Shown here: positions 42,803-51,112 of the stretch, piece after piece
Layout: each line of letters begins with the position of its first letter
Numbering within the stretch: the stretch's first letter is position 1
Assembly: GCA_045598705.1 (NCBI GenBank)
Contig: JAZLMM010000007.1
Span: 45,097 to 109,096 of the forward strand
Direction of reading: 5' to 3'
Origin: Scatonaster sp045598705
GTDB taxonomy: Bacteria; Bacillota; Clostridia; Saccharofermentanales; Saccharofermentanaceae
Length of the DNA: 64,000 nt
Program-made: the position numbers and the translations under genes
Notes under the pieces: model-generated
Database searches by the model: none
Told to the model about the DNA's origin: nothing
What the model saw: only the letters and a program-made list of their open reading frames with translations

Positions 42803-42896
42803 ATAGCATTTTCATGCCTCTATTTCTTCGAGTTTTATCGTGAATGACTATGCATTTTGGCCAGTGAAGTTATTGTCACTATTTTGTAGTTCGATA

Positions 42897-42905
42897 TGGT
42901 ATAAT
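42897..42905 (+). promoter_or_regulatory. Extended -10 promoter of the GT4 gene
   Basis: TGG followed by a perfect TATAAT (42900-42905), 25 bases before the ATG at 42931. A TTGTCA lies at 42873 but is 21 bases away, too far for a standard -35. Confidence 0.5.
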
Positions 42906-42930
42906 CGGCATGGGGACAAGGAGAAAGTTT

Positions 42931-44352
42931 ATGAATATTGCGATTATCACTGATACATATTTCCCGGATATTAACGGTGTAACCTCTTCTATATATACGC
43001 TTGCCATTGCACTACGTAAGAAGGGTCACCGCGTATATGTGTTTGCTGCTTCTGAGAATAATTCGCCAGTGATTCGACGCGTCAGTAAACATCCGCCGGT
43101 ATTTCGTATCCCTAGTATCCCGATGCTGCTGGTTCGCCCATATCGTACCACAATGCCGGTATCTTTCCGAACTGCTCGTATTCTCAAAAGATTAAAGATC
43201 GACATTATTCATACCCAGACAGAATTTTCCATGGGCTTTGTTGGTCTGTCGGCAGGTGTGGCCTGTCATCTTCCGGTTGTACATACTTACCATACAATGT
43301 TGGAGGATTATACACATTACATTCTAAACGGTAAGGTAACCGGCATTATTACACCAGAACTTGCACAGAAATTTAGTAAAGTGTTCTGTAATAAACCGAC
43401 CGGACTCATCGTACCGACTGAGAAAGTGAAGAACAGCCTTCGCGAATATGGCGTAAAGAAGCCCATCTACGTCATTCCGACAGGTGTTAATCTCGAACCA
43501 TTCCGCAAGTCGAATTTTGACCCGGAAGAAATCGCGGCAATGCGTGAGAGAATTGGCATTCAACCAGGTGAGAAGGTCCTTCTTAGCTTAGGCCGAGTGG
43601 CCAGAGAGAAGAGCATCGACAAGATTATCGAGCAGATGCCCTTGATTACAAGCAAATTACCGGAAGCTCGCCTGCTGATAGTAGGCGATGGGCCTGCATT
43701 GCCGGAACTTCGTGAACTTGCGGAACGATACAAAGTCTCGGACAAGGTCATCTTTGCCGGTGCGGCACCTTATGCCGAAATCGGAAAGTATTATCAGTTG
43801 GGTGATGTTTTTATTTCCTGTTCCACATCTGAGACGCAGGGCTTGACATACTATGAAGCCATGGCGGCCGGACTTCCGGTAATTGCCCGCAAAGACGATG
43901 CGGTCAGCGCACTGTTTGAAGATGGCGTGAACGCGAGGCTTTTCCCAGATGAGAGTGAACTTCCCAATATCGTTTCAGAGATTCTTTCTGACCCACAAGT
44001 TTCGGCACGATATTCTTGTAATGCGGAGAATACGGTCTCCTCATATTCTGCGGAGACGTTTGCAGATCGAGTAGAAGAAGCATATCAGAATGCCATTGCA
44101 CGATATGTGAGGCAGAAGGCGATTCGCCGTTCGCAAATCGGCAAACTGCATTTCTCGAAGAAGTATAAGAATACGAAACTTCGTCCACCAGAGAGCGATA
44201 AACGTTTCCTTAAGGAAGAATCAGAAGACAAGCATGGTACCCTTAACAGTGTTAAGAATGTAGTGGTAAGTAATGCACAAAAAGCATACAAAGCCGCCTA
44301 CCGGTATGCTCATCTTATTCGTCTCGGGAAGAAGGGGTCACCTCGTGAATAA
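42931..44352 (+). CDS. GT4-family glycosyltransferase, probably glycolipid-forming
   Basis: A 473-residue retaining glycosyltransferase of GT-B fold. N-terminal Rossmann domain: NIAIITDTYFPDINGVTSSI, then IIHTQTEFSMG. C-terminal domain: LLIVGDGPALPELRELAE and CSTSETQGLTYYEAMAAGLPVIA (E-x7-E). This arrangement is typical of the diacylglycerol glucosyltransferases of Gram-positive bacteria, which make glycolipid anchors for lipoteichoic acid, but the exact substrate is inference. A basic ~75-residue tail (KAIRRSQIGKLHFSKKYKNT) may bind membranes. The start is ATG 42931 with AAGGAGA; a longer frame from 42910 lacks it. Its 3' end overlaps the convergent GGDEF-EAL gene by 38 bases. Confidence 0.85.
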   Translation: MNIAIITDTYFPDINGVTSSIYTLAIALRKKGHRVYVFAASENNSPVIRRVSKHPPVFRIPSIPMLLVRPYRTTMPVSFRTARILKRLKIDIIHTQTEFSMGFVGLSAGVACHLPVVHTYHTMLEDYTHYILNGKVTGIITPELAQKFSKVFCNKPTGLIVPTEKVKNSLREYGVKKPIYVIPTGVNLEPFRKSNFDPEEIAAMRERIGIQPGEKVLLSLGRVAREKSIDKIIEQMPLITSKLPEARLLIVGDGPALPELRELAERYKVSDKVIFAGAAPYAEIGKYYQLGDVFISCSTSETQGLTYYEAMAAGLPVIARKDDAVSALFEDGVNARLFPDESELPNIVSEILSDPQVSARYSCNAENTVSSYSAETFADRVEEAYQNAIARYVRQKAIRRSQIGKLHFSKKYKNTKLRPPESDKRFLKEESEDKHGTLNSVKNVVVSNAQKAYKAAYRYAHLIRLGKKGSPRE

Positions 44353-46000
44353 TCGGACGAGTGGAAACATCTGATTTTGTTTGCCCGATGGAATCTTCAT
44401 TTGATTTCTGTGACGGGGCTTTCGCGTCTTTCATCAAGGTTGGAACACTGAAGTAATATCCCTGTAGATAGTCTACGCCGGCTTCAGTACAAAGTCTTGC
44501 CTCCATTGCATTCTCAATGCCTTCTGCAACCGTCAAGATGTTGTTTGCTTGTGCAAATGAGGCAATGCTACGAACCATTGCAAGACCTCGTTCTTGGTTG
44601 ACGTGTGTGGTGATCTTGCGACCTATTTTGATGACATCAATAGGAATGTCTCCTTGAATGGCTATGGTGGAAAAGAGTGGACTCAGATAGTCGATGGCAA
44701 TGTGAATCTTGTGCTTGTGGATGAACTTCAGATTCTCACGAACCAGCGCTATATCCTCCGTACAGTTTCCAGTAATTTCAATAATAATTCGATTAGGATT
44801 GATACTGGATAGTTCAACCGTGCGGACAAATTCCATCACGCTTTTCTCAGAAAGATTCGAAGCGGAATAATTCACGCTGAAACGATTGGAAGCATTCGCA
44901 GGAAGCGCTGCGTATCGAAGCGCTTCTTCTGTCATGAACATCGTTAAGCGGTGGAGGCAAGATGTCTTATCCAGAATCGGTACGAACTCTTCGGCCGTCA
45001 TTCTGGTACCGTCATCACGGATCCACTTGGCGAAAATTTCCACGCCTACCGGCTCGCGTGACTTGGCATCGTGAATCGTCTGGTAAGATGCCTGAACCAG
45101 CCCCTTCTCAATTGCACTGGAGAATTCGCTTGCGATACTGACTGTGCCACGATAATATTCAAGCATAGCATCGTTGTATCGACTGATATCCTGGTCTTTC
45201 AGGTAGGAATATCGAAGCGCAATGGTGGCGTGACGTATCCCTTCGGAGATGTTGTCCTTTGGCCGAACTACGGTAAAACCAATGCGGAAAGAGATATAAA
45301 TCGTGATCTTATCTACGGTCAGCAGAACGCCATTAATATTCTCTAATGCGGCCAGGATATTCTCTAGGCTTTCCTCGCTGGAGAAGTGCTTCACCGTAAT
45401 GGCGAAATTCAGATCCGCCCCCTTGAAAAGCATAGCATTCGGATAGGGCTTGAGCAATTCGTTCAGTTCTTCGGCAATTCGCTTGACGGTATTCTGATAG
45501 AAATCGCCGCCGAATAGTCCTCGAATGTCCCCATCTTCATTGAATGTGAGCATCATAATCGATAAGGCTCCATTCGAAGGAATTTCAGAATCGGGAATAC
45601 AACTGAAATTCATCAATTTAGTAAGTGGATCGTGGGTAGCCATATACTCGAAATGCTTCTGACTTTTTCTAGTCTTCGAGGAAATCCAAGACACGACGCT
45701 TGCAAGAATAATGTAGACACAGATTCGTACAATCCAAGAGAAGCCTGAGATCTCGCCAGAAACTGCATAATCTATAACCGGACCTACAAGAAGTCCACAA
45801 AGCGTTGCAAAGAAGACACTATGTATCAGTGGAGTGAAGAGGGCGGTCAACATGACCGGAACCATGATAATATTAGCATATACACTGGGTCCGCCGCCTG
45901 TTGCGCAGACCAGATGTGCAACTGCCGCCGCAAGAATATAGTTTAGGGGAACGAAAACATAGAGGAAAGAAGATCTATGAAATGTTCGATCGATACTCAT
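44315..46000 (-). CDS. Membrane protein with degenerate GGDEF and degenerate EAL domains
   Basis: 561 residues. About four or five transmembrane helices fill residues ~10-110. A GGDEF-like domain follows (~120-285, from YMATHDPLTKLMN), in which the signature is replaced by KGADLNFAI. The EAL-like domain (~295-535) has VGVEIFAKW in place of ExL, VNYSASN, EITGNC, and DYLSPLFS in place of the catalytic DDFG motif; K and E of IKIG and VAEGIE remain. It should therefore be catalytically inactive, possibly a c-di-GMP-independent scaffold or sensor. The start is ATG 46000 with GGAG upstream; TTG 46006 is the alternative. Extended -10 promoter at 46041-46033. A second such protein is encoded at 60804-62678. 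Confidence 0.8.
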   Translation of the reverse strand: MSIDRTFHRSSFLYVFVPLNYILAAAVAHLVCATGGGPSVYANIIMVPVMLTALFTPLIHSVFFATLCGLLVGPVIDYAVSGEISGFSWIVRICVYIILASVVSWISSKTRKSQKHFEYMATHDPLTKLMNFSCIPDSEIPSNGALSIMMLTFNEDGDIRGLFGGDFYQNTVKRIAEELNELLKPYPNAMLFKGADLNFAITVKHFSSEESLENILAALENINGVLLTVDKITIYISFRIGFTVVRPKDNISEGIRHATIALRYSYLKDQDISRYNDAMLEYYRGTVSIASEFSSAIEKGLVQASYQTIHDAKSREPVGVEIFAKWIRDDGTRMTAEEFVPILDKTSCLHRLTMFMTEEALRYAALPANASNRFSVNYSASNLSEKSVMEFVRTVELSSINPNRIIIEITGNCTEDIALVRENLKFIHKHKIHIAIDYLSPLFSTIAIQGDIPIDVIKIGRKITTHVNQERGLAMVRSIASFAQANNILTVAEGIENAMEARLCTEAGVDYLQGYYFSVPTLMKDAKAPSQKSNEDSIGQTKSDVSTRPIIHEVTPSSRDE

Positions 46001-46032
46001 GGTCAAATCTCCAAAAAACTTTTATCAACATT

Positions 46033-46041
46033 ATTATAACA
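46033..46041 (-). promoter_or_regulatory. Extended -10 promoter of the degenerate GGDEF-EAL gene
   Basis: On the minus strand, TGT followed by TATAAT (-10 at 46038-46033), about 33 bases upstream of the ATG at 46000. It is divergent from the cardiolipin synthase promoter 30 bases away. Confidence 0.5.
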
Positions 46042-46068
46042 CCGATGTTTGCTCTTTCTGACGTTGAT

Positions 46069-46096
46069 TTGACTTTATTTATAATATATCGATAAT
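46069..46096 (+). promoter_or_regulatory. Promoter of cardiolipin synthase gene
   Basis: TTGACT at 46069-46074, a 16-base spacer, and GATAAT at 46091-46096, giving a ~25-base leader before the start codon. Confidence 0.6.
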
Positions 46097-46126
46097 TGTA
46101 TGTATTGATTGAAAGGGGGATGAAGG

Positions 46127-47659
46127 ATGCATAAGCAGTGGTTCCAGTCATTATTGATGCGACGAGCAGTGATTATACTGATCCTGCTTGTTGAAATTGC
46201 GTCGTTCATTTTCCTTTGCGAGGCCGGTACGATTTATTCCGATGTGGCCGCCATTCTATTCCGCATTATCTCTATTGTTGTTGCACTTTATGTAGTTAGC
46301 AAGAACGATAAGGGCGGTTACCGTCTGATATGGGTATTCCTAATCCTGATGTTCCCAACTTTTGGCGGCGTGCTCTACGTATTTATTAACTCTCAGATGA
46401 GCACCAACTATTACGCGAAGAACCTTGGCGATATTCTCCAGAATACCGCCCACGAATTCCCAGGGAAGCCGTCTGTTCGAGAAGCACTGGCTACGACTTA
46501 CCCCAACTATTTGAAGAACGTATCCTATCTGGAACGGATGAATTTCCCAATATATCAAAATACAGAAGTGACCTATCTCTCGCCGGGCGAGAAGTTCTGG
46601 CCGGTCTTCCTCGAGAAGCTCCAGACAGCGGAGAAGTATATCTTTCTGGAATATTTCACGATCGGTGAAGGCAAGTTCTGGAATTCGGTGCTGGACATTC
46701 TGAAAGAGAAGGTCCAGCAGGGCGTGCGGGTCTGCATCATGTACGATGACATGGGCTGTTTCCTAAGTATCCCGTCTGACTATCCGAAATACCTGAGGTC
46801 GCTGGGAATCGAGTGCAAGGTGTTCAATTCTTTCCGCCCTTTCTTTACGACGATTCAGAATAACCGTGACCACCGGAAAATCACCTCCATCGATGGTAAG
46901 ATTGCGTTCTGTGGTGGCCTGAATCTGGCGGATGAGTACGTAAATGAGAAAGAACGCTTCGGCTACTGGAAGGACTCGGCCGTCATGCTAGAAGGTGAAG
47001 CAGCCTGGAGTCTGACCGGCTTCTTCTTGCAGATGTGGAGCGGGATCTCCGAACAGGTCGAGTCTTTCGACAAGTATTATCCTTGGAAAGAAGAACCATG
47101 TAAGATCCAATGTGATGGCTTCGTACAGCCATATAACGATATTCCGATCGATAACGAACATGTAGGTGAGAGTGTCTACATGAACATGATCACTTCAGCG
47201 GAGAAGTCGATCTATATCAGTACCCCGTACCTGATCCTCGATACGGATATGATCGAAGCCCTGTGTCTTGCAGCCAAGAGCGGAATCGATGTCCGTATCG
47301 TGACACCGAGTAAGTACGACAAGTGGATGATCCATCAGGCGACAAGGTCTTACTATCGTGAATTGGTACGTGCAGGTGTACGAATCTTTGAATACACTCC
47401 GGGATTTATGCATTCGAAGACAGTGGTTGTGGACGATAAAGAAGCAATCGTAGGTTCCGTCAACTGGGACTATAGAAGCCTCTACTTACATTTTGAGTGC
47501 GCGACTTGGATGTGTAACAACGATGCGGTACATGATATCTACAAAGATCTGGTGAAGTCTTTCGAAGAGTCGAACGAGATTCTGCCGGCCGAACTGAACT
47601 ATCACCGTATCTGGAGTTTGTTCCGATTGATCCTACGATTGATCTCACCGATTCTGTAA
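46127..47659 (+). CDS. cls: Cardiolipin synthase (phospholipase D type)
   Basis: A 510-residue membrane enzyme that joins two phosphatidylglycerols into cardiolipin and glycerol. Two N-terminal transmembrane helices (~10-70) precede two phospholipase-D domains. Each has an HKD motif: HRKITSIDGKIAFCGGLN (near 250) and HSKTVVVDDKEAIVGSVNWD (near 430). Both catalytic His/Lys/Asp sets are intact, and the length is normal. The ATG at 46127 is seven bases after AAAGGGGG. It is transcribed from its own promoter, divergent from the degenerate GGDEF-EAL gene. PPK2 follows after 160 bases with its own candidate promoter. Confidence 0.94.
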   Translation: MHKQWFQSLLMRRAVIILILLVEIASFIFLCEAGTIYSDVAAILFRIISIVVALYVVSKNDKGGYRLIWVFLILMFPTFGGVLYVFINSQMSTNYYAKNLGDILQNTAHEFPGKPSVREALATTYPNYLKNVSYLERMNFPIYQNTEVTYLSPGEKFWPVFLEKLQTAEKYIFLEYFTIGEGKFWNSVLDILKEKVQQGVRVCIMYDDMGCFLSIPSDYPKYLRSLGIECKVFNSFRPFFTTIQNNRDHRKITSIDGKIAFCGGLNLADEYVNEKERFGYWKDSAVMLEGEAAWSLTGFFLQMWSGISEQVESFDKYYPWKEEPCKIQCDGFVQPYNDIPIDNEHVGESVYMNMITSAEKSIYISTPYLILDTDMIEALCLAAKSGIDVRIVTPSKYDKWMIHQATRSYYRELVRAGVRIFEYTPGFMHSKTVVVDDKEAIVGSVNWDYRSLYLHFECATWMCNNDAVHDIYKDLVKSFEESNEILPAELNYHRIWSLFRLILRLISPIL

Positions 47660-47708
47660 ACAAGAATTTTGAATTTTCGTCTTTTTTGTAAACAAGTGGG
47701 AAGCTTGG

Positions 47709-47736
47709 TTTCACTCTTTTTCTGACGTGATAGAAT
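47709..47736 (+). promoter_or_regulatory. Candidate promoter of the PPK2 gene
   Basis: TTTCAC at 47709-47714, a 16-base spacer, and TAGAAT at 47731-47736, 84 bases before the ATG. It is a moderate match only. Confidence 0.35.
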
Positions 47737-47819
47737 AAATATGTCGGAATAAATTTCGTATATTTTTCGATAGAAACAATGACCTGACATATATAGTTCA
47801 TGAACCAGGGAGAGAGAAT

Positions 47820-49292
47820 ATGCTAGAGAATGCTTATTTAAATGAGAAACCGGAGAAAGAAATATTGAAAGCCCGCCTGAAAGAGCAGGAGGATGTGCTG
47901 TACTATAGTTTGCAGAAACTCAAAGAGAAGAAGATTCCAGTTGTTGTAGTCGTAGAAGGATGGGGAACGGCCGGCAAGGGTACGCTGATCGGAAACGTCA
48001 TCAACAACATCGACCCGCGCTTCTACAACGTGGCAACTTTCGATATGCCGACGGATCTCGAGAAGAGGAAACCATTCCTGTGCCGTTACTTCGAAGCGTT
48101 GCCGGAGGCGGGCAAGTTCCGCTTCTATAACACCAGTTGGATGAACGAAGTAGTAATCAATCGCCTCAAAGGTGATCTGAGCGACTCAGAGTACGAACAG
48201 CGCATCGACAGTATTCGTCGCTTCGAGCGACAGCTCACCGATAACGGATATCTTGTATTGAAGTTCTTCATGCACATTTCGAAAGGTGAACAGAAGAAGC
48301 GCATCAAAGAACTTCAGTCCACGAAGGACACGAAGTGGCGTGTGAGCAAGAGCGATCTGTGGCAGAATGACCACTACGATGAATGTGCGAAGATCATCGA
48401 GAAGTATCTTGAAGATACGAATGCATCAACATCACCTTGGTATATCGTGGATGCGAAGTCGGAGAAATGGACGGAACTTCAGGTACTGGATCGCTTAAAT
48501 GAAGGCATCGAGATTGCTTTGCAGAATCAGTCACAGGCTGTCCCACTTCTTCAGAATACATTCCCACTGGTGAAGATGCCGAAGTTGAAGGATGTTTCAC
48601 TGGAGGGCGTCGAAATGTCCGACGAAGAATACAAAGCGAAACTTGATGAGCTCCAGGAGAAACTTGCGAAACTTCACAACCGTCTCTACCGCAAGAAGGT
48701 ACCGTTGATTATTGCCTACGAAGGTTGGGATGCAGCAGGAAAAGGTGGAAATATCAAGCGTATCACAGAGGCGCTCGACCCGCGTGGTTACGAAGTTCAC
48801 CCGATTGCCAGCCCAGAACCGCACGAGAAAGCCCGTCACTATCTGTGGCGTTTCTGGACACGCCTCCCGAAGGATGGGCATGTTGCCATCTTTGACCGCA
48901 CTTGGTATGGTCGTGTCATGGTCGAACGAATCGAAGGTTTCTGTTCCGAGAATGATTGGAAACGTGCCTATAACGAGATCAACGAGTTCGAGAAAGAACT
49001 CACAGACTGGGGCGCGGTCATCATCAAGTTCTGGGTTCAGATCGATAAGGACACTCAGCTCCAACGTTTTACCGAGCGACAGAATACGCCGGAGAAGCAG
49101 TGGAAGATCACAGACGAAGACTGGCGAAACCGCGAGAAATGGGACGTCTATGAAACTGCCATCAATGAGATGATCAGAAAGACCAGTACGAAATTCGCAC
49201 CGTGGCACATCCTCGAATCCGTCGATAAGAAATACGCACGAATCAAGGCGCTTCAAATCATCGTCGATGAGCTGGAGAAACGACTGAAATAA
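47820..49292 (+). CDS. pap: Polyphosphate:AMP phosphotransferase (two-domain PPK2)
   Basis: A 490-residue protein with two PPK2-like kinase domains in tandem, the layout of polyphosphate:AMP phosphotransferase (class II PPK2), which makes ADP from AMP and polyphosphate. Domain 1 (~10-235): P-loop VVVEGWGTAGKGTLIGN. Domain 2 (~285-490): IAYEGWDAAGKGGNIKR, DPRGYEVHPIASP and FDRTWYGRVMVERIEGF. In domain 1 the position of FDRTWY is FYNTSWMNE, so its Asp-Arg pair is lost, in keeping with a non-catalytic N-terminal domain. ATG after CAGGGAGAGAGAAT. It is monocistronic, and no polyphosphate kinase gene is near. Confidence 0.88.
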   Translation: MLENAYLNEKPEKEILKARLKEQEDVLYYSLQKLKEKKIPVVVVVEGWGTAGKGTLIGNVINNIDPRFYNVATFDMPTDLEKRKPFLCRYFEALPEAGKFRFYNTSWMNEVVINRLKGDLSDSEYEQRIDSIRRFERQLTDNGYLVLKFFMHISKGEQKKRIKELQSTKDTKWRVSKSDLWQNDHYDECAKIIEKYLEDTNASTSPWYIVDAKSEKWTELQVLDRLNEGIEIALQNQSQAVPLLQNTFPLVKMPKLKDVSLEGVEMSDEEYKAKLDELQEKLAKLHNRLYRKKVPLIIAYEGWDAAGKGGNIKRITEALDPRGYEVHPIASPEPHEKARHYLWRFWTRLPKDGHVAIFDRTWYGRVMVERIEGFCSENDWKRAYNEINEFEKELTDWGAVIIKFWVQIDKDTQLQRFTERQNTPEKQWKITDEDWRNREKWDVYETAINEMIRKTSTKFAPWHILESVDKKYARIKALQIIVDELEKRLK

Positions 49293-49367
49293 CTATCTAT
49301 GCATTCCCTCGTGTCATCATGCTGCGAGGGAATTTTTATGCCATTTGCAAGGCGGACCAAAGAAGAA

Positions 49368-49616
49368 TTACGCTTCTTCGGATGAATGATCATGCGCCAG
49401 AATAACCGGATTTTCAAGGTCAGTAAGTGGGGTGTCGCGTTTGGCATCATCGATGTAGTGCGTGAAGTGGGTCTTCCCTAAACCGAAATGATGGAGCGTC
49501 GCTTTGCTATCCCCTAGGTTGTTCGATTTGTGGAGTAAGTAAGCCAAAATCGTGAGCGCAATACTGACACCCATTACAAGTCCGAATAGTATAGATATAG
49601 CAATCTTCCAAGACAT
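49368..49616 (-). CDS. Small single-helix membrane protein, copy 1
   Basis: 82 residues: one N-terminal transmembrane helix (~5-28, IAISILFGLVMGVSIALTIL), then the signature KSNNLGDSKATLHHFGLGK, a polar stretch, and a C-terminal NPVILAHDH. It belongs to no family I know. It starts two bases after the stop of the membrane zinc-ribbon gene upstream, so it is co-translated with it. A clear paralog lies at 50791-51111: both have hydrophobic LF....GV.IAL, SNN.GDS.A.L..F, TPL....NPVILAH. Together the small gene and its zinc-ribbon partner form a duplicated module. Confidence 0.75.
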   Translation of the reverse strand: MSWKIAISILFGLVMGVSIALTILAYLLHKSNNLGDSKATLHHFGLGKTHFTHYIDDAKRDTPLTDLENPVILAHDHSSEEA

Positions 49617-49618
49617 AC

Positions 49619-50794
49619 TTACGCTTCTCCTTCCTGACGATTGTTGACATACTCATGTAGAGGGTTCGCGCAAGTGCGGCGGATGGACGCGATGATTCTT
49701 CGAATCTTCCTTGCGCTGAGTAAGATGTACCCAATCGCGACCAGAAAAAATGCTGTAATATATCCACTAAACGCGCCAAGTAGATCTCGCTTTTGAATGG
49801 AGAGAACACCCCAAGAAATAAAGAAGCAAATGATTGAGAAGCAGAGCGTCAGCGCGACCATAAGTAGCCAGAAACGCTTCTTGTCCCATGGTAAGCCGGC
49901 AACTACTTTGCCGGTTTGGCCATTTACGATGAGCGTATACGGCTGATCCTGATATCGAATCGTTAGAAACCATGCTGGAAGCAAGACAATCTTGAGTGGA
50001 TCATATATTTCCGCACGGTAGCGTTCGGCGACGATAACTGGTTTCAGAGCTCCTTCGATGCTTTCTGCAATCGATCTGTTATAGGCATCTCGTGCTTGGG
50101 ATTTTGCAATTTCCTTCGCATCTTCGATCTGCATGTCGGGCATATCCGCATAGTGCCCGACGAGATAGTTCTCATTAAAATCCTCCAGTTTCTCGAGAGG
50201 GTAAGGCTCAATGCGCTGGGACAGCTCATTATCTATGACCTTCGAAGCATCCGTTGTCACATTCGGCATGGATGCGTATGCGGAACGTAAGCGATAAGGA
50301 TTGTCTTTCTGTGAAGCGCAGAAGAGTATGGAAGAATCGTATTCCACATGTGACACATAGTAGGGGATGTAGATACTCCGCAACTGTTCCGACTGGATAT
50401 TCTTGATCTCTTTCGGAATGAAGCATCCTTGGTGGAGTCGCTCCGTGACAAGTTTCAGTGCTTTTTCCTTTGTCACGGTAAAAGGAAGGATAGAATCCGG
50501 CCGTCTCATTTTGCCAATACGAGAGAACAGAAGGGTAGGGTTTCCACAGTATATGCAGAACGTGGAAACTTCGGTATCTGTAACAGAAATCTCGGCGCCA
50601 CAGGCACTGCAAGCATAGATGTTTACATCTAGAAACTCGTCATCCTTGTTGAAAACCACTTCACTTTCGCTACCTTTAGAAAGATTCTCATAGTCATTTA
50701 CAGAGAACAATGTTCCGCATGTTTCGCATAACAGCCCATTCTTCTGAATATCGTAGATAAGTCTTCCTGCACAATTTTTACATGATTTATTCAT
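49619..50794 (-). CDS. Membrane zinc-ribbon protein (YdjG-like), copy 1
   Basis: 391 residues. First ribbon near residues 5-26 (CKNC ... CETC), second near 60-84 (CSAC ... CIYC). A cytoplasmic domain of ~240 residues follows: LPFTVTKEKALKLV, IYIPYYVSHVEYD, YASMPNVTTDASKV, EDFNENYLVGHYAD, and VLLPAWFLTIRYQDQPY with VNGQTGKVVAGLPW. Two transmembrane helices come next (~295-320 and ~330-350), then a short basic tail. It closely matches the gene at 51113-52309 and more distantly the soluble proteins at 34899 and 38796. B. subtilis YdjG has this layout; a role in envelope stress is inference. ATG 50794 is chosen over ATG 50800 by GGAG spacing; the upstream small gene overlaps it by four bases. Confidence 0.82.
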   Translation of the reverse strand: MNKSCKNCAGRLIYDIQKNGLLCETCGTLFSVNDYENLSKGSESEVVFNKDDEFLDVNIYACSACGAEISVTDTEVSTFCIYCGNPTLLFSRIGKMRRPDSILPFTVTKEKALKLVTERLHQGCFIPKEIKNIQSEQLRSIYIPYYVSHVEYDSSILFCASQKDNPYRLRSAYASMPNVTTDASKVIDNELSQRIEPYPLEKLEDFNENYLVGHYADMPDMQIEDAKEIAKSQARDAYNRSIAESIEGALKPVIVAERYRAEIYDPLKIVLLPAWFLTIRYQDQPYTLIVNGQTGKVVAGLPWDKKRFWLLMVALTLCFSIICFFISWGVLSIQKRDLLGAFSGYITAFFLVAIGYILLSARKIRRIIASIRRTCANPLHEYVNNRQEGEA

Positions 50795-51111
50795 TCCCAT
50801 CTTCTCCGATGACGTGCTTCATGGCTCTCTGATGATTGGAGAGCTTGTTCACTTTGCTTCTTGGCCGCTATTTCCTCCCGATGTGCGAGAATGACCGGGT
50901 TCGAAGTAGGGGGAAGCGGTGTCGTTTCTGGATTGATGTTGTTCCAGCATTTCCGCCCCTGAAAACGACCTTGATTCGAGAAATCAGCCAATCCCGCTCT
51001 TGAGTCACCATAATTATTGGAACGTTCGAGTAAGGTGGCCACGATGAAAAGTGCAATACCTACGCCGCAGGGGATAGCAAAAAGTAAAGCGAGTACCATT
51101 TCTACACTCAT
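50791..51111 (-). CDS. Small single-helix membrane protein, copy 2
   Basis: 106 residues, paralog of 49368-49616. One transmembrane helix (~4-28, MVLALLFAIPCGVGIALFIVATLL) is followed by ERSNNYGDSRAGLADF, a middle with one Cys, TSNPVILAH, and a charged tail (EARHRRRWE) longer than in copy 1. The ATG at 51111 has AGGAGAC upstream, and one base separates it from the stop of the zinc-ribbon gene before it. Its own stop (TGA, 50791) overlaps the start of the next zinc-ribbon gene, so all four genes of the cluster are translationally coupled. Confidence 0.78.
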   Translation of the reverse strand: MSVEMVLALLFAIPCGVGIALFIVATLLERSNNYGDSRAGLADFSNQGRFQGRKCWNNINPETTPLPPTSNPVILAHREEIAAKKQSEQALQSSESHEARHRRRWE

Positions 51112-51112
51112 G

